A program made the position numbers and the translations under genes. This document shows, piece by piece, positions 1 to 5,993 of a DNA stretch of 8,364 bases. This DNA is from Flavobacteriaceae bacterium UBA7446 (GTDB lineage Bacteria; Bacteroidota; Bacteroidia; Flavobacteriales; Flavobacteriaceae), in NCBI GenBank assembly GCA_002478685.1, contig DLPY01000040.1:1-8364 (forward strand), in the 5' to 3' direction. Numbering within the stretch: position 1 is the stretch's first letter; each line of letters begins with the position of its first letter. A model generated the notes under the pieces. The model was not told the DNA's origin, did not search any database, and saw only the letters and a program-made list of their open reading frames with translations.

Positions 1-791
1 GGATTTGGCATTGGTCCAAAAGCAATAATTATTGCATGATCTCTTTTGCCTTCTTCCTGTCTGACTATTTTGTACTCCTCCTTGCTATCAAGACTAACAA
101 GCTCTACTGTTCCAGATTTAGCACCTATTGAATAAGTTTTAAGATTTTTTAATCTTTTTGCAGTGCCTTTTGGGTTTTCAATAACCCCAATCATGCTTTC
201 ATGCATTCTCTTCCAATCAGCATCTGAAATATTCTGCAATAAAATATCAGCATGTGGCTCATTATTATCTTTGATAAATGAAAGATTTTTAATCAGGCCT
301 TTTTGTGCAACTATATTTGCATAATATGCTAGCTGAATCGGGGTTGCACTAAGATAGCCTTGACCAACTCCCATATTTACAGTGTCACCTTTAAACCAAC
401 CAAAATTGTGTGTATTCATTTTCCATCGTGGACTTGGAAGCAGTCCATTATCTGGCATAAAGCAATCATCACAAACATTTTTACCAAATCCAAAATTCGA
501 CAAGTGCGCTCTTAACTCTTCTATTTCTGTTTGATAGGCAAGTGAAAAGAAGAAAGTATTTGAGCTTTCTATAATTGCATCTTTAAGATTAATTTCACCA
601 TGGCCACCTTTTTTCCATCCTCTATAGATTCTTCCATCTTCAGGTAATATAAAAAATCCAGGGTCCTGAATAGTATATTCCCAATCTAAAATATCTTTAT
701 CAATTCCGAATAAACCAATAGCAGGTTTAATTGTTGATGCTGGTGAATACCTGCCTTGAGCTGCTCGATCAAAAAATGGTTTATCATCATC
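1..791 (-). CDS. mrdA: Penicillin-binding protein 2 (peptidoglycan DD-transpeptidase), internal fragment, gammaproteobacterial type
   Basis: PBP2 cross-links peptidoglycan during cell elongation, acting at the outer face of the inner membrane. This fragment is the transpeptidase domain with all three penicilloyl-transferase motifs in order: SxxK as STIKP (Ser codon 735-737, Lys 726-728, minus strand), SxN as SSN (558-566), and the KTG-box as KSGT (Lys 117-119). Between them lie a GLLPSPRWK stretch and GDTVNMGVGQGY, followed by SATPIQ, which resemble the E. coli PBP2 arrangement (MPTREWK, GDTIPVGIGQGYWTATPIQ). After KSGT comes RDHAIIIAF, again like the gammaproteobacterial family. The reading frame is open across about 263 codons but has no start or stop. 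The C-terminus runs off the left edge; the N-terminal side is lost at about 791, where the similarity ends at an (ATC)3 run. The sequence is AT-rich, and most Arg codons are AGA, unlike the genes at 1014-5951. The family call is secure; the taxonomic placement comes from motif resemblance. Confidence 0.9.
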
Positions 792-935
792 ACACTAACC
801 GACTTAAACGGACAAGATGCCCTTATGCCTGATTACGAAGAACAAAATGCCAACCTTGCCTTTTTACGCAACCTACAAAAAGAATACCTCAATACTGCTA
901 ATTATTTGGAAGCCTATTTTAGAGCAAAAAAGTAG
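783..935 (+). CDS. C-terminal tail of an unrecognised protein, 5' end missing
   Basis: An open plus-strand frame enters from the junction with the PBP2 fragment and ends at TAG 933-935. It encodes about 50 residues (ITLTDLNGQDALMPDYEE... ending YLEAYFRAKK). The text looks like genuine protein, hydrophilic and probably helical, with codon use like the genes downstream (GCC, CGC, CTA). The frame has no plausible start: upstream of the (ATC)3 run at 783-791 the same frame lies antisense to PBP2 and meets a stop at 744-746. I read it as the 3' end of a Bacteroidetes gene whose body is absent because the sequence switches origin here. I do not recognise the family. It ends 78 bp before gpmI, on the same strand. 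Confidence 0.45.
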   Translation: MIITLTDLNGQDALMPDYEEQNANLAFLRNLQKEYLNTANYLEAYFRAKK

Positions 936-966
936 CCGTATCAATACATCTATTCATGTAAAACCC

Positions 967-996
967 TTTAAAGGTTCGTAGTTTCCAGTATCTTTG
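967..996 (+). promoter_or_regulatory. Bacteroidetes-type promoter for the gpmI operon
   Basis: TATCTTTG at 989-996 matches the Bacteroidetes -7 consensus TAnnTTTG exactly. An imperfect -33 element, TTTA at 967-970, sits 18 bases upstream. Transcription would start near 1001-1004, leaving a leader of only about 10-13 bases before the gpmI ATG at 1014. That fits the weak dependence on Shine-Dalgarno pairing in this phylum. A perfect 10-bp palindrome (CCTTTAAAGG, 965-974) overlaps the -33 region. Confidence 0.6.
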
Positions 997-1013
997 CACC
1001 ACAATTTGGCCCT

Positions 1014-2531
1014 ATGAGCAAACGTGTTCTTTTAATAATTTTAGACGGTTGGGGCATCTCCCCTGACCCATCAGTTTCGGCAGTAGCCCAAGCGCAAACC
1101 CCTTTTATGGACAGCCTTTCTAAAAATGCAGTCCATAATGTGCTCCATACAGATGGCATGCACGTAGGCCTACCCGAAGGACAAATGGGAAACAGCGAAG
1201 TAGGACACGTAAACTTAGGTGCCGGCAGGGTAGTTTATCAAGATTTGGCAAAAATCAATATGGCGGTAGAACAAAACACACTGAAAGATGAAGCCGTGCT
1301 TAAAGATGCCTTTGCTTATGCTAAAGCAAACAACAAAGCCGTTCACTTTTTAGGATTGGTTTCTGATGGTGGCGTACACGCGCACGTCAACCACATAGAA
1401 GGATTGCTAAAAGCTGCTCATGAGGCACAAGTACCCAAAAGCTATATACATGCGTTTACGGACGGACGTGATGTAGATCCCAAATCGGGATTAGGGTTTT
1501 TGACCAAAGTACAAGAGATGTGTGCATCGACCAATGCACATTTGGCAAGCGTGGTGGGACGCTATTTTGCCATGGACAGAGACCAACGCTGGGAGCGCGT
1601 AAAAAAAGCATATGATCTCTTGGTGAGTGGTACCGGCACACAAACCGAAAACCTTGCTCAAGCCATGCAGGCCAATTATGATGCAGGTACTACAGATGAA
1701 TTTATTGAGCCGATTGTCCTTCCCGAAAACGGGGATGTTGCCGATAGTCGTATCAAAGAAGGTGATGTGGTTATTTTCTTTAATTTCCGCACCGACCGTG
1801 GGCGCCAACTCACACAAGCCTTAAGCCAAATGCCATTTCCAGCGCAAAACATGGAGCCACTTTTGTTGCACTATGTAACGCTGACAAACTATGACGAATC
1901 GTTTCAAAACGTGCATGTGGTGTATGACAAAGAAAACATTCAACAAACACTTGGTGAGGTCCTTGCCAATGCTGGAAAAACACAAATCCGCATAGCCGAA
2001 ACCGAAAAATATCCGCACGTAACCTTTTTCTTTAACGGCGGACGAGAAGCGCCTTTTAAAGGCGAAGAACGCATCTTATGCCCGTCGCCAAAAGTAGCCA
2101 CCTACGACTTGCAACCTGAAATGAGCGCATACGACATTCGGGATGCCATTGTGCCAAAACTCAAAGCAAAAGCAGCCGATTTTGTGTGCTTAAATTTTGC
2201 GAATCCTGACATGGTTGGTCATACCGGTGATATGGCAGCCGCCATAAAAGCCTGTGAAACCGTGGATACTTGCACAGCAGATGTGGTAGTCGCAGCCAAA
2301 GAAGGTAATTACTCCGTTATTATCATTGCAGATCATGGAAACTGCGATACCATGATTAATCTAGACAGCAGTCCAAACACCGCGCATACCACCAATTTGG
2401 TGCCCATATATTTGATTGATGAAAATGCAAAAAGCATCAACGAAGGTGCGCTTTGCGATATTGCGCCCACCGTACTAGACCTTATGGGAATTGAGCAGCC
2501 CGCTGCTATGACAGCAAAATCATTACTTTAG
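1014..2531 (+). CDS. gpmI: 2,3-bisphosphoglycerate-independent phosphoglycerate mutase
   Basis: A cytosolic glycolytic and gluconeogenic enzyme that interconverts 3- and 2-phosphoglycerate through a phosphoserine intermediate, using two metal ions (typically Mn2+). At 505 residues it is full length for the family. Alkaline-phosphatase-superfamily metal sites are visible: Asp11 in LDGWG, the catalytic Ser61 in GNSEVGH, Asp399 and His403 in NPDMVGHTG, Asp440 and His441 in ADHGN, and His458 in AHTT. The inserted phosphotransferase domain (about 75-300) carries the substrate-binding motifs SDGGVHAH (117-124), FTDGRDVDP (148-156), GRYFAMDRDQRWERV (182-196) and FNFRTDRGRQ (256-265). Lys332 is in EKYPHVTFF. 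The ATG at 1014 follows a Bacteroidetes -7 element by 17 bases, and the protein starts right at the first strand, so the start is well supported. It is the first gene of a four-gene plus-strand run; the next ORF starts 18 bases after its stop. Confidence 0.98.
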   Translation: MSKRVLLIILDGWGISPDPSVSAVAQAQTPFMDSLSKNAVHNVLHTDGMHVGLPEGQMGNSEVGHVNLGAGRVVYQDLAKINMAVEQNTLKDEAVLKDAFAYAKANNKAVHFLGLVSDGGVHAHVNHIEGLLKAAHEAQVPKSYIHAFTDGRDVDPKSGLGFLTKVQEMCASTNAHLASVVGRYFAMDRDQRWERVKKAYDLLVSGTGTQTENLAQAMQANYDAGTTDEFIEPIVLPENGDVADSRIKEGDVVIFFNFRTDRGRQLTQALSQMPFPAQNMEPLLLHYVTLTNYDESFQNVHVVYDKENIQQTLGEVLANAGKTQIRIAETEKYPHVTFFFNGGREAPFKGEERILCPSPKVATYDLQPEMSAYDIRDAIVPKLKAKAADFVCLNFANPDMVGHTGDMAAAIKACETVDTCTADVVVAAKEGNYSVIIIADHGNCDTMINLDSSPNTAHTTNLVPIYLIDENAKSINEGALCDIAPTVLDLMGIEQPAAMTAKSLL

Positions 2532-2549
2532 CTTTCTAAAATATGCTCA

Positions 2550-3038
2550 ATGAAATGGTTAGTTGCTTTTCTTTTTGTAATTATCTGTGGTTGTTCTACA
2601 CCCCAAAAACTATTAGGTCCTATTGAATTAAATCAATTAAAACAACCTCCACACAACGAATGGTTTACCACTGAATACGAAAACTACAAGCCTTTTGCCA
2701 AAACAACAGACCAACTTAAAGTTTTGTTGCAAGATGTTGAGATTAAGGTGTATATGGGTGTTTGGTGTTCAGATAGTCAAATGCAAGTACCTGCTTTTTT
2801 TCGGATTTTAGATGCTATTAATTTTAATGGAAAGTTATCTATTATTGCTGTTGACAAGGAAAAGAAAACACCTTCGGGGAGTGCTGCCAAAAATAAAATC
2901 ACCTATGTGCCGACCTTTATTTTCTACAAAAACGGCGAGGAAATTAACCGTATAGTAGAATCTCCTATAGATTTTTTAGAAGATGATATGCTGGCTATTC
3001 TTGGCGGGGAAGCCTATAAACACACATACGAGGAGTGA
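2550..3038 (+). CDS. Thioredoxin-fold lipoprotein with a single active-site cysteine
   Basis: A predicted 162-residue exported lipoprotein. The N-terminus is a short signal peptide with a hydrophobic core (about 3-13) and a lipobox ending at Cys15 (ICGC), so the mature protein would be lipid-anchored in the envelope. The rest has a thioredoxin-like fold: a beta strand leading into VWCSDSQMQVP (71-81), where thioredoxins carry WCxxC, and a cis-proline loop TYVPTF with Pro121, followed by FYKNGEE. The second cysteine of CxxC is replaced by Ser76 (WCSDS), so it cannot form the usual disulfide. It may act as a monothiol reductase, a peroxide- or metal-binding protein, or a non-catalytic partner. 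An ATG at 2543 is in another frame, so 2550 is the start. It lies between gpmI (18 bp upstream) and map (1-base overlap), probably in the same transcript. The fold is fairly sure; the role is unknown. Confidence 0.85.
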   Translation: MKWLVAFLFVIICGCSTPQKLLGPIELNQLKQPPHNEWFTTEYENYKPFAKTTDQLKVLLQDVEIKVYMGVWCSDSQMQVPAFFRILDAINFNGKLSIIAVDKEKKTPSGSAAKNKITYVPTFIFYKNGEEINRIVESPIDFLEDDMLAILGGEAYKHTYEE

Positions 3039-3856
3039 TGTCGTTACAAAAAACAGCCGAGGAAATAGAACTAATACGCAAAAGTGCACTGCTGGTGTCC
3101 AAAACCCTTGGAATGTTGGCATCGGAAATAAAACCTGGTGTGACAACACTAGAACTGGACAAAAAAGCGGAAACTTTTATTCGAGACCATGGTGCTATTC
3201 CTGGATTTTTGGGGCTTTATGATTTTCCGAATACGCTGTGTATAAGTCCGAACGAGCAAGTAGTTCATGGCATTCCAAACAACACACCGCTGCAAGAAGG
3301 CGATATACTTTCCATTGACTGTGGCGTACTCCAAAACGGCTATTACGGCGACCACGCCTATACTTTTGAAGTAGGTGAAATTGATGTGGAAACCAAAAAA
3401 CTTCTTGACCGAACAAAAGCATCGCTATACAAAGGCATTGAAGCCTTTCGTGTGGGAAACCGAGTAGGTGATGTGGGCTTTGTCATTCAACAGTATGTAG
3501 AGCAATTTGGCTATGGCGTGGTGCGCGAGTTAGTCGGGCACGGATTGGGAACTAGCATGCACGAAAAACCCGAAATGCCCAATTACGGCAAGCGTGGCAG
3601 GGGGAAAAGTTTTTTAGAAGGTATGGTAGTCGCCATTGAACCCATGATTAATCAAGGAACACACCGTATAAAGCAATTAAAAGACGGCTGGACAATAGTC
3701 ACTGCAGACGGTGCATCAAGCGCACATTTTGAACACAATGTTGCCATTGTGGATGGAAAGCCTGAATTGCTGTCTACATTCAAATATATTTACGATGCGT
3801 TGGGCATCTTTTCCGACGAAGAAGATGCGTTTAGAGCCGCTCCGTTAAGCGTATGA
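3038..3856 (+). CDS. map: Type I methionine aminopeptidase
   Basis: Removes the initiator methionine from nascent proteins in the cytosol as a dinuclear metalloenzyme. All five metal ligands of the pita-bread fold are present: Asp94 (SIDCG), Asp105 (YGDHAYTF), His168 (VGHGLG), Glu201 (AIEPM) and Glu232 (AHFEHNV). His78 (VVHGIP) and His175 (MHEKP) complete the substrate pocket. The protein has 272 residues from ATG 3038. About 30 residues follow the last ligand, ending in an acidic tail (YIYDALGIFSDEEDAF). This is longer than E. coli MAP (264 in total) and similar to other Bacteroidetes forms. I chose ATG 3038 over the in-frame GTG at 3035 because the ATG gives a TGATG overlap with the preceding stop; either adds only one residue of difference. 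The gene overlaps the methyltransferase start by ATGA (3853-3856), suggesting coupled translation. Confidence 0.97.
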   Translation: MSLQKTAEEIELIRKSALLVSKTLGMLASEIKPGVTTLELDKKAETFIRDHGAIPGFLGLYDFPNTLCISPNEQVVHGIPNNTPLQEGDILSIDCGVLQNGYYGDHAYTFEVGEIDVETKKLLDRTKASLYKGIEAFRVGNRVGDVGFVIQQYVEQFGYGVVRELVGHGLGTSMHEKPEMPNYGKRGRGKSFLEGMVVAIEPMINQGTHRIKQLKDGWTIVTADGASSAHFEHNVAIVDGKPELLSTFKYIYDALGIFSDEEDAFRAAPLSV

Positions 3857-4647
3857 AAGCTTTTGCAAAGCTAATCCTCGGACTTTTCCCTAGAACTGTA
3901 CTACAACGGTTGGCAAATGTGTTGTTGCCCACTATTGATGTGTGGTATAGGGGAAACGCCTTTACCGATCCTATTAATGACAAATCCTATCGAAAGTTTT
4001 TACCCTATGGATACGTTAAAATTCGTCCAAATGTCCTTAGCCCCGGAACACTCTCATTGGAACGTCATCGCCTGATTTGGTTGTATCTTAAAAACGAAAC
4101 CGATTTTTTTGAATTCCCATCTAAGGTGCTGCATATGGCACCTGAAAAAGCCTTTATTTCCAGATTAAAAAAGCTACCGCATTTAGATTATATAAGCTGT
4201 GATTTGGAATCGCCACTCGCCGATATCAAAGCGGATATATGCGATTTGCCTTTTGCCGATGCCTCATTTGATTGGATTTTATGCAATCATGTTCTAGAGC
4301 ATATTCCCAACGACCAAAAGGCTATGCAAGAATTGTTTCGAGTACTAAAACCCGGTGGCAAGGCATTACTACAAGTTCCTCTTGACCCAAAACGCAACAC
4401 CACTTTTGAAGACAATAGCATCACGGACAAAGCGGAACGAACTAAAATTTTTGGACAATACGATCACGTGCGGGTGTACGGGTTAGACTATTTTGATAAA
4501 CTCAGCAAAATTGGTTTTGAAGTGAATGCGCTGCAATATGGGAAAACACTTACCGAAAAAGAATGTAACCGTTATGTGATAGTTAAAAACGAATACATAC
4601 CATTGTGCAAACGACCTATTGACGCTCAAAAACAAAGCCTTTTGTAG
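3853..4647 (+). CDS. Class I SAM-dependent methyltransferase (Methyltransf_11-like)
   Basis: A 264-residue predicted cytosolic methyltransferase of unknown substrate. The core lies at about 90-180. A first strand and loop, VLHMAPEKAF (92-101), stands where motif I normally is, but without the glycine-rich GxGxG. Next come an acidic post-I position (YISCDLES), then ADICDLPFADASFDWILCNHVLEHIPND (128-154; motifs II-III with the SAM-adenine acidic pair), then ELFRVLKPGGKALLQVP (160-176). This pattern is common in Bacteroidetes proteins annotated only as methyltransferases. The N-terminus has a basic, hydrophobic segment (about 5-30) that could associate with the membrane or bind a substrate. It is the last gene of the plus-strand run and starts inside the map stop (ATGA). 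Its 3' end overlaps the opposing apbE stop by 32 bp, so no room is left for a dedicated terminator. Fold confident; substrate not inferable. Confidence 0.88.
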   Translation: MKAFAKLILGLFPRTVLQRLANVLLPTIDVWYRGNAFTDPINDKSYRKFLPYGYVKIRPNVLSPGTLSLERHRLIWLYLKNETDFFEFPSKVLHMAPEKAFISRLKKLPHLDYISCDLESPLADIKADICDLPFADASFDWILCNHVLEHIPNDQKAMQELFRVLKPGGKALLQVPLDPKRNTTFEDNSITDKAERTKIFGQYDHVRVYGLDYFDKLSKIGFEVNALQYGKTLTEKECNRYVIVKNEYIPLCKRPIDAQKQSLL

Positions 4648-5638
4648 CCACCACACGCACCGAATCTTTTGCCGCCAAAACCCACATGGCTTCAATATCT
4701 GTGAGATTTTCAATCAATGTTTCGCCTTGCTTGTGTGGCATGGCCATAAGAGCTGTTGCGTAGGCATCAGCCAACATTGTGGAAGGCGCCAAAACCGATG
4801 TGCTCAACACGTTGCTTTGCACGGTTTTCCCTGTTTTTGGATTTACGGTATGAACATAGCGTTTACCTGAAACATCCGTTCTAAATTTTCGATAATTACC
4901 TGATGAGGCCATACCTTGGTTTTTCAATGAAAATGTGGCAATAAAAGTGCGGTATTTGTCTTGTTTTGGATGATCAATGGCCACACGCCAGGGTTTAGAC
5001 TTTACCGGATTTATACCTGCAGCAAATAACTCTCCTCCCACTTCTACCAAATAATTTTCATAACCTAAAGACTTAAACATTTTGGCAAGTGCATCAACGG
5101 CATAGCCTTTGGCAATAGCATTAAAATCAACATAAATGTTTTTATTTTCCTTACTAATCGTTCCATTTTGAAATAGAGAAACGCGATGAAATCCTGTAAT
5201 ATTTAACAAACTATCCATAGCCTTATCATCGATTACTGCAAGTGGTTTTTCAGGCCCAAAACCATATGCATTTACCAATGCGCCCACCGTGGGGTCAAAA
5301 TAGCCATCGGTCTGTTGCCACACCTGTTGAGCAGTTTGAAAAACGTTATGAAAATCAGTATCTATTTGTGTGGCTTCTCCCCTATTTATTTTTGAAATAA
5401 CGGAATTTGGCCAATAGGTAGACATGGACTGATTTATACGTAAAAAAACCGCATCAATGGAGTCTAGAACAGCCTCGTTTGCCTTTATATCTGCATATAA
5501 TATCGAATATGTAGTACCAAGGGCTTCGCCTTGTGCACGCTGAAGGGTTTTATCAGGCTGACAAGTCATAAAAATGGCAGCAACAGCAAAAAATCTAAAT
5601 TTCTTGAAGTCCCGAAAAATTGATGGCATAGGGTTCAT
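4616..5638 (-). CDS. apbE: ApbE-family FAD:protein FMN transferase, lipoprotein
   Basis: Transfers FMN from FAD to a Thr or Ser of target proteins; in NQR systems these are subunits NqrB and NqrC. Family motifs are visible in order, counted from Met at 5638: ALGTTYS (about 39-45), SMSTYWPNSVISKINRG (about 70-86), DGYFDPTVGALVNAYGFG (about 111-128), VDFNAIAKGYAVD (about 170-182), VEVGGELFAAG (about 196-206), GMASSGNYRKF (about 243-253), YVHTVNPKTGK (about 262-272) and LADAYATALMAM (about 287-298; Mg2+ site). The N-terminus has a basic stretch (RDFKKFR), a hydrophobic run (FFAVAAIF) and Cys26, an imperfect lipobox (FMTC), so it is probably exported and lipid-anchored. The frame is open further upstream to a Met at 5722, but that segment lies inside the preceding gene. 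I prefer 5638; the next Met (5629) is equally possible. It overlaps the upstream gene's end by 44 bp. Context beside nqrF supports a role in NQR maturation. Confidence 0.95.
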   Translation of the reverse strand: MNPMPSIFRDFKKFRFFAVAAIFMTCQPDKTLQRAQGEALGTTYSILYADIKANEAVLDSIDAVFLRINQSMSTYWPNSVISKINRGEATQIDTDFHNVFQTAQQVWQQTDGYFDPTVGALVNAYGFGPEKPLAVIDDKAMDSLLNITGFHRVSLFQNGTISKENKNIYVDFNAIAKGYAVDALAKMFKSLGYENYLVEVGGELFAAGINPVKSKPWRVAIDHPKQDKYRTFIATFSLKNQGMASSGNYRKFRTDVSGKRYVHTVNPKTGKTVQSNVLSTSVLAPSTMLADAYATALMAMPHKQGETLIENLTDIEAMWVLAAKDSVRVVATKGFVFERQ

Positions 5639-5951
5639 TTTTGTCAAGTGGTTTATTGTAATCTGTGGCATGAGCAAAGCCAACGCCTGCAAAATAGGTC
5701 TTTGCTTTAAACTTGGTAGCATATTCTTTTACTTCATCCATTAGTTTAGTGTCATAAACTTTAGGGTTGTCAGGATAACAAACATGACGCACCACCACAA
5801 AGTGAAGGGTTTTATCTTTTGTACACACAAATTGCGGGTCTTTTTTTGGAGCACTATTTACCGCCAAAAATTCATACCCATCGGCTTCTAAAGACTCGCC
5901 AACGGTGGTCATAGCAAGTTGATGCAGTTCTTTTTCTGTTAGCGAATTCAT
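5595..5951 (-). CDS. Conserved 118-residue protein of the nqr-apbE locus, function unknown
   Basis: A small cytosolic protein (no signal peptide or membrane segment) of 118 residues, lying between nqrF and apbE. It has an N-terminal helix (LTEKELHQLAMTTVGESLEADG, about 4-25) followed by alternating strands and helices: EFLAVNS, PQFVCTKDKTLHFVVVRHV, a helix EVKEYATKFKAKT, then YFAGVGFAHA and YAINFSGLQ. Cys43 and Cys58 are not in a recognisable metal motif. From memory, similar short proteins beside nqr genes in Bacteroidetes are often labelled NqrF in automatic annotation. This one has no ferredoxin, FAD or NADH motif, so that label would be wrong. The ATG at 5949-5951 is the first start after the terminator. 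Its last 44 bases overlap the apbE start, so translation is probably coupled. An accessory role in NQR assembly or flavinylation is an inference from position only. Confidence 0.85.
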   Translation of the reverse strand: MNSLTEKELHQLAMTTVGESLEADGYEFLAVNSAPKKDPQFVCTKDKTLHFVVVRHVCYPDNPKVYDTKLMDEVKEYATKFKAKTYFAGVGFAHATDYNKPLDKNEPYAINFSGLQEI

Positions 5952-5968
5952 GACGTAAAGTTAACTAA

Positions 5969-5990
5969 AAAAGAGGCCGAAGCCTCTTTT
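5969..5990 (-). terminator. Intrinsic terminator after nqrF, UUCG tetraloop hairpin
   Basis: Read on the minus strand, the bases four after the nqrF stop form AAAAGAGGC, loop TTCG, GCCTCTTTT, a perfect 9-bp stem closed by the very stable C(UUCG)G tetraloop. Two more T residues follow (a run of six, 5967-5972). This is a textbook Rho-independent terminator for the nqr operon. Because the stem starts with A residues, the other strand also ends in a T run (5987-5990), so some bidirectional activity is possible. It separates nqrF from the 118-residue gene, whose ATG is 15 bases beyond the T run. Those two genes must therefore rely on read-through or their own promoter. Confidence 0.88.
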
Positions 5991-5993
5991 GTA

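Noticed and set aside
1491..1817. 108-residue minus-strand open frame inside gpmI
   Set aside because: It is antisense to well-conserved gpmI codons, has no recognisable domain and no promoter or operon context.
3035..3037. GTG start for map one codon upstream
   Set aside because: It only adds one residue, and ATG 3038 gives the usual TGATG stop-start overlap; the apparent AGGAG just before it encodes the Glu-Glu end of the lipoprotein and is too close to act as a Shine-Dalgarno.
4619..4870. 83-residue plus-strand open frame opposite the apbE 3' end
   Set aside because: Composition is rich in His, Cys and Arg as expected of antisense shadow frames, and apbE on the other strand is clearly the real gene.
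5639..5722. Extended apbE start giving a 368-residue protein
   Set aside because: The extra 28 residues lie entirely inside the 118-residue gene in another frame and would bury the signal peptide; the Met at 5638 or 5629 puts a basic stretch and hydrophobic core at the N-terminus.
5956..5963. TAACTTTA on the minus strand as a -7 promoter element for the 118-residue gene
   Set aside because: It lacks the final G of TAnnTTTG and ends only four bases before the ATG, so a transcript from it would begin inside the gene.
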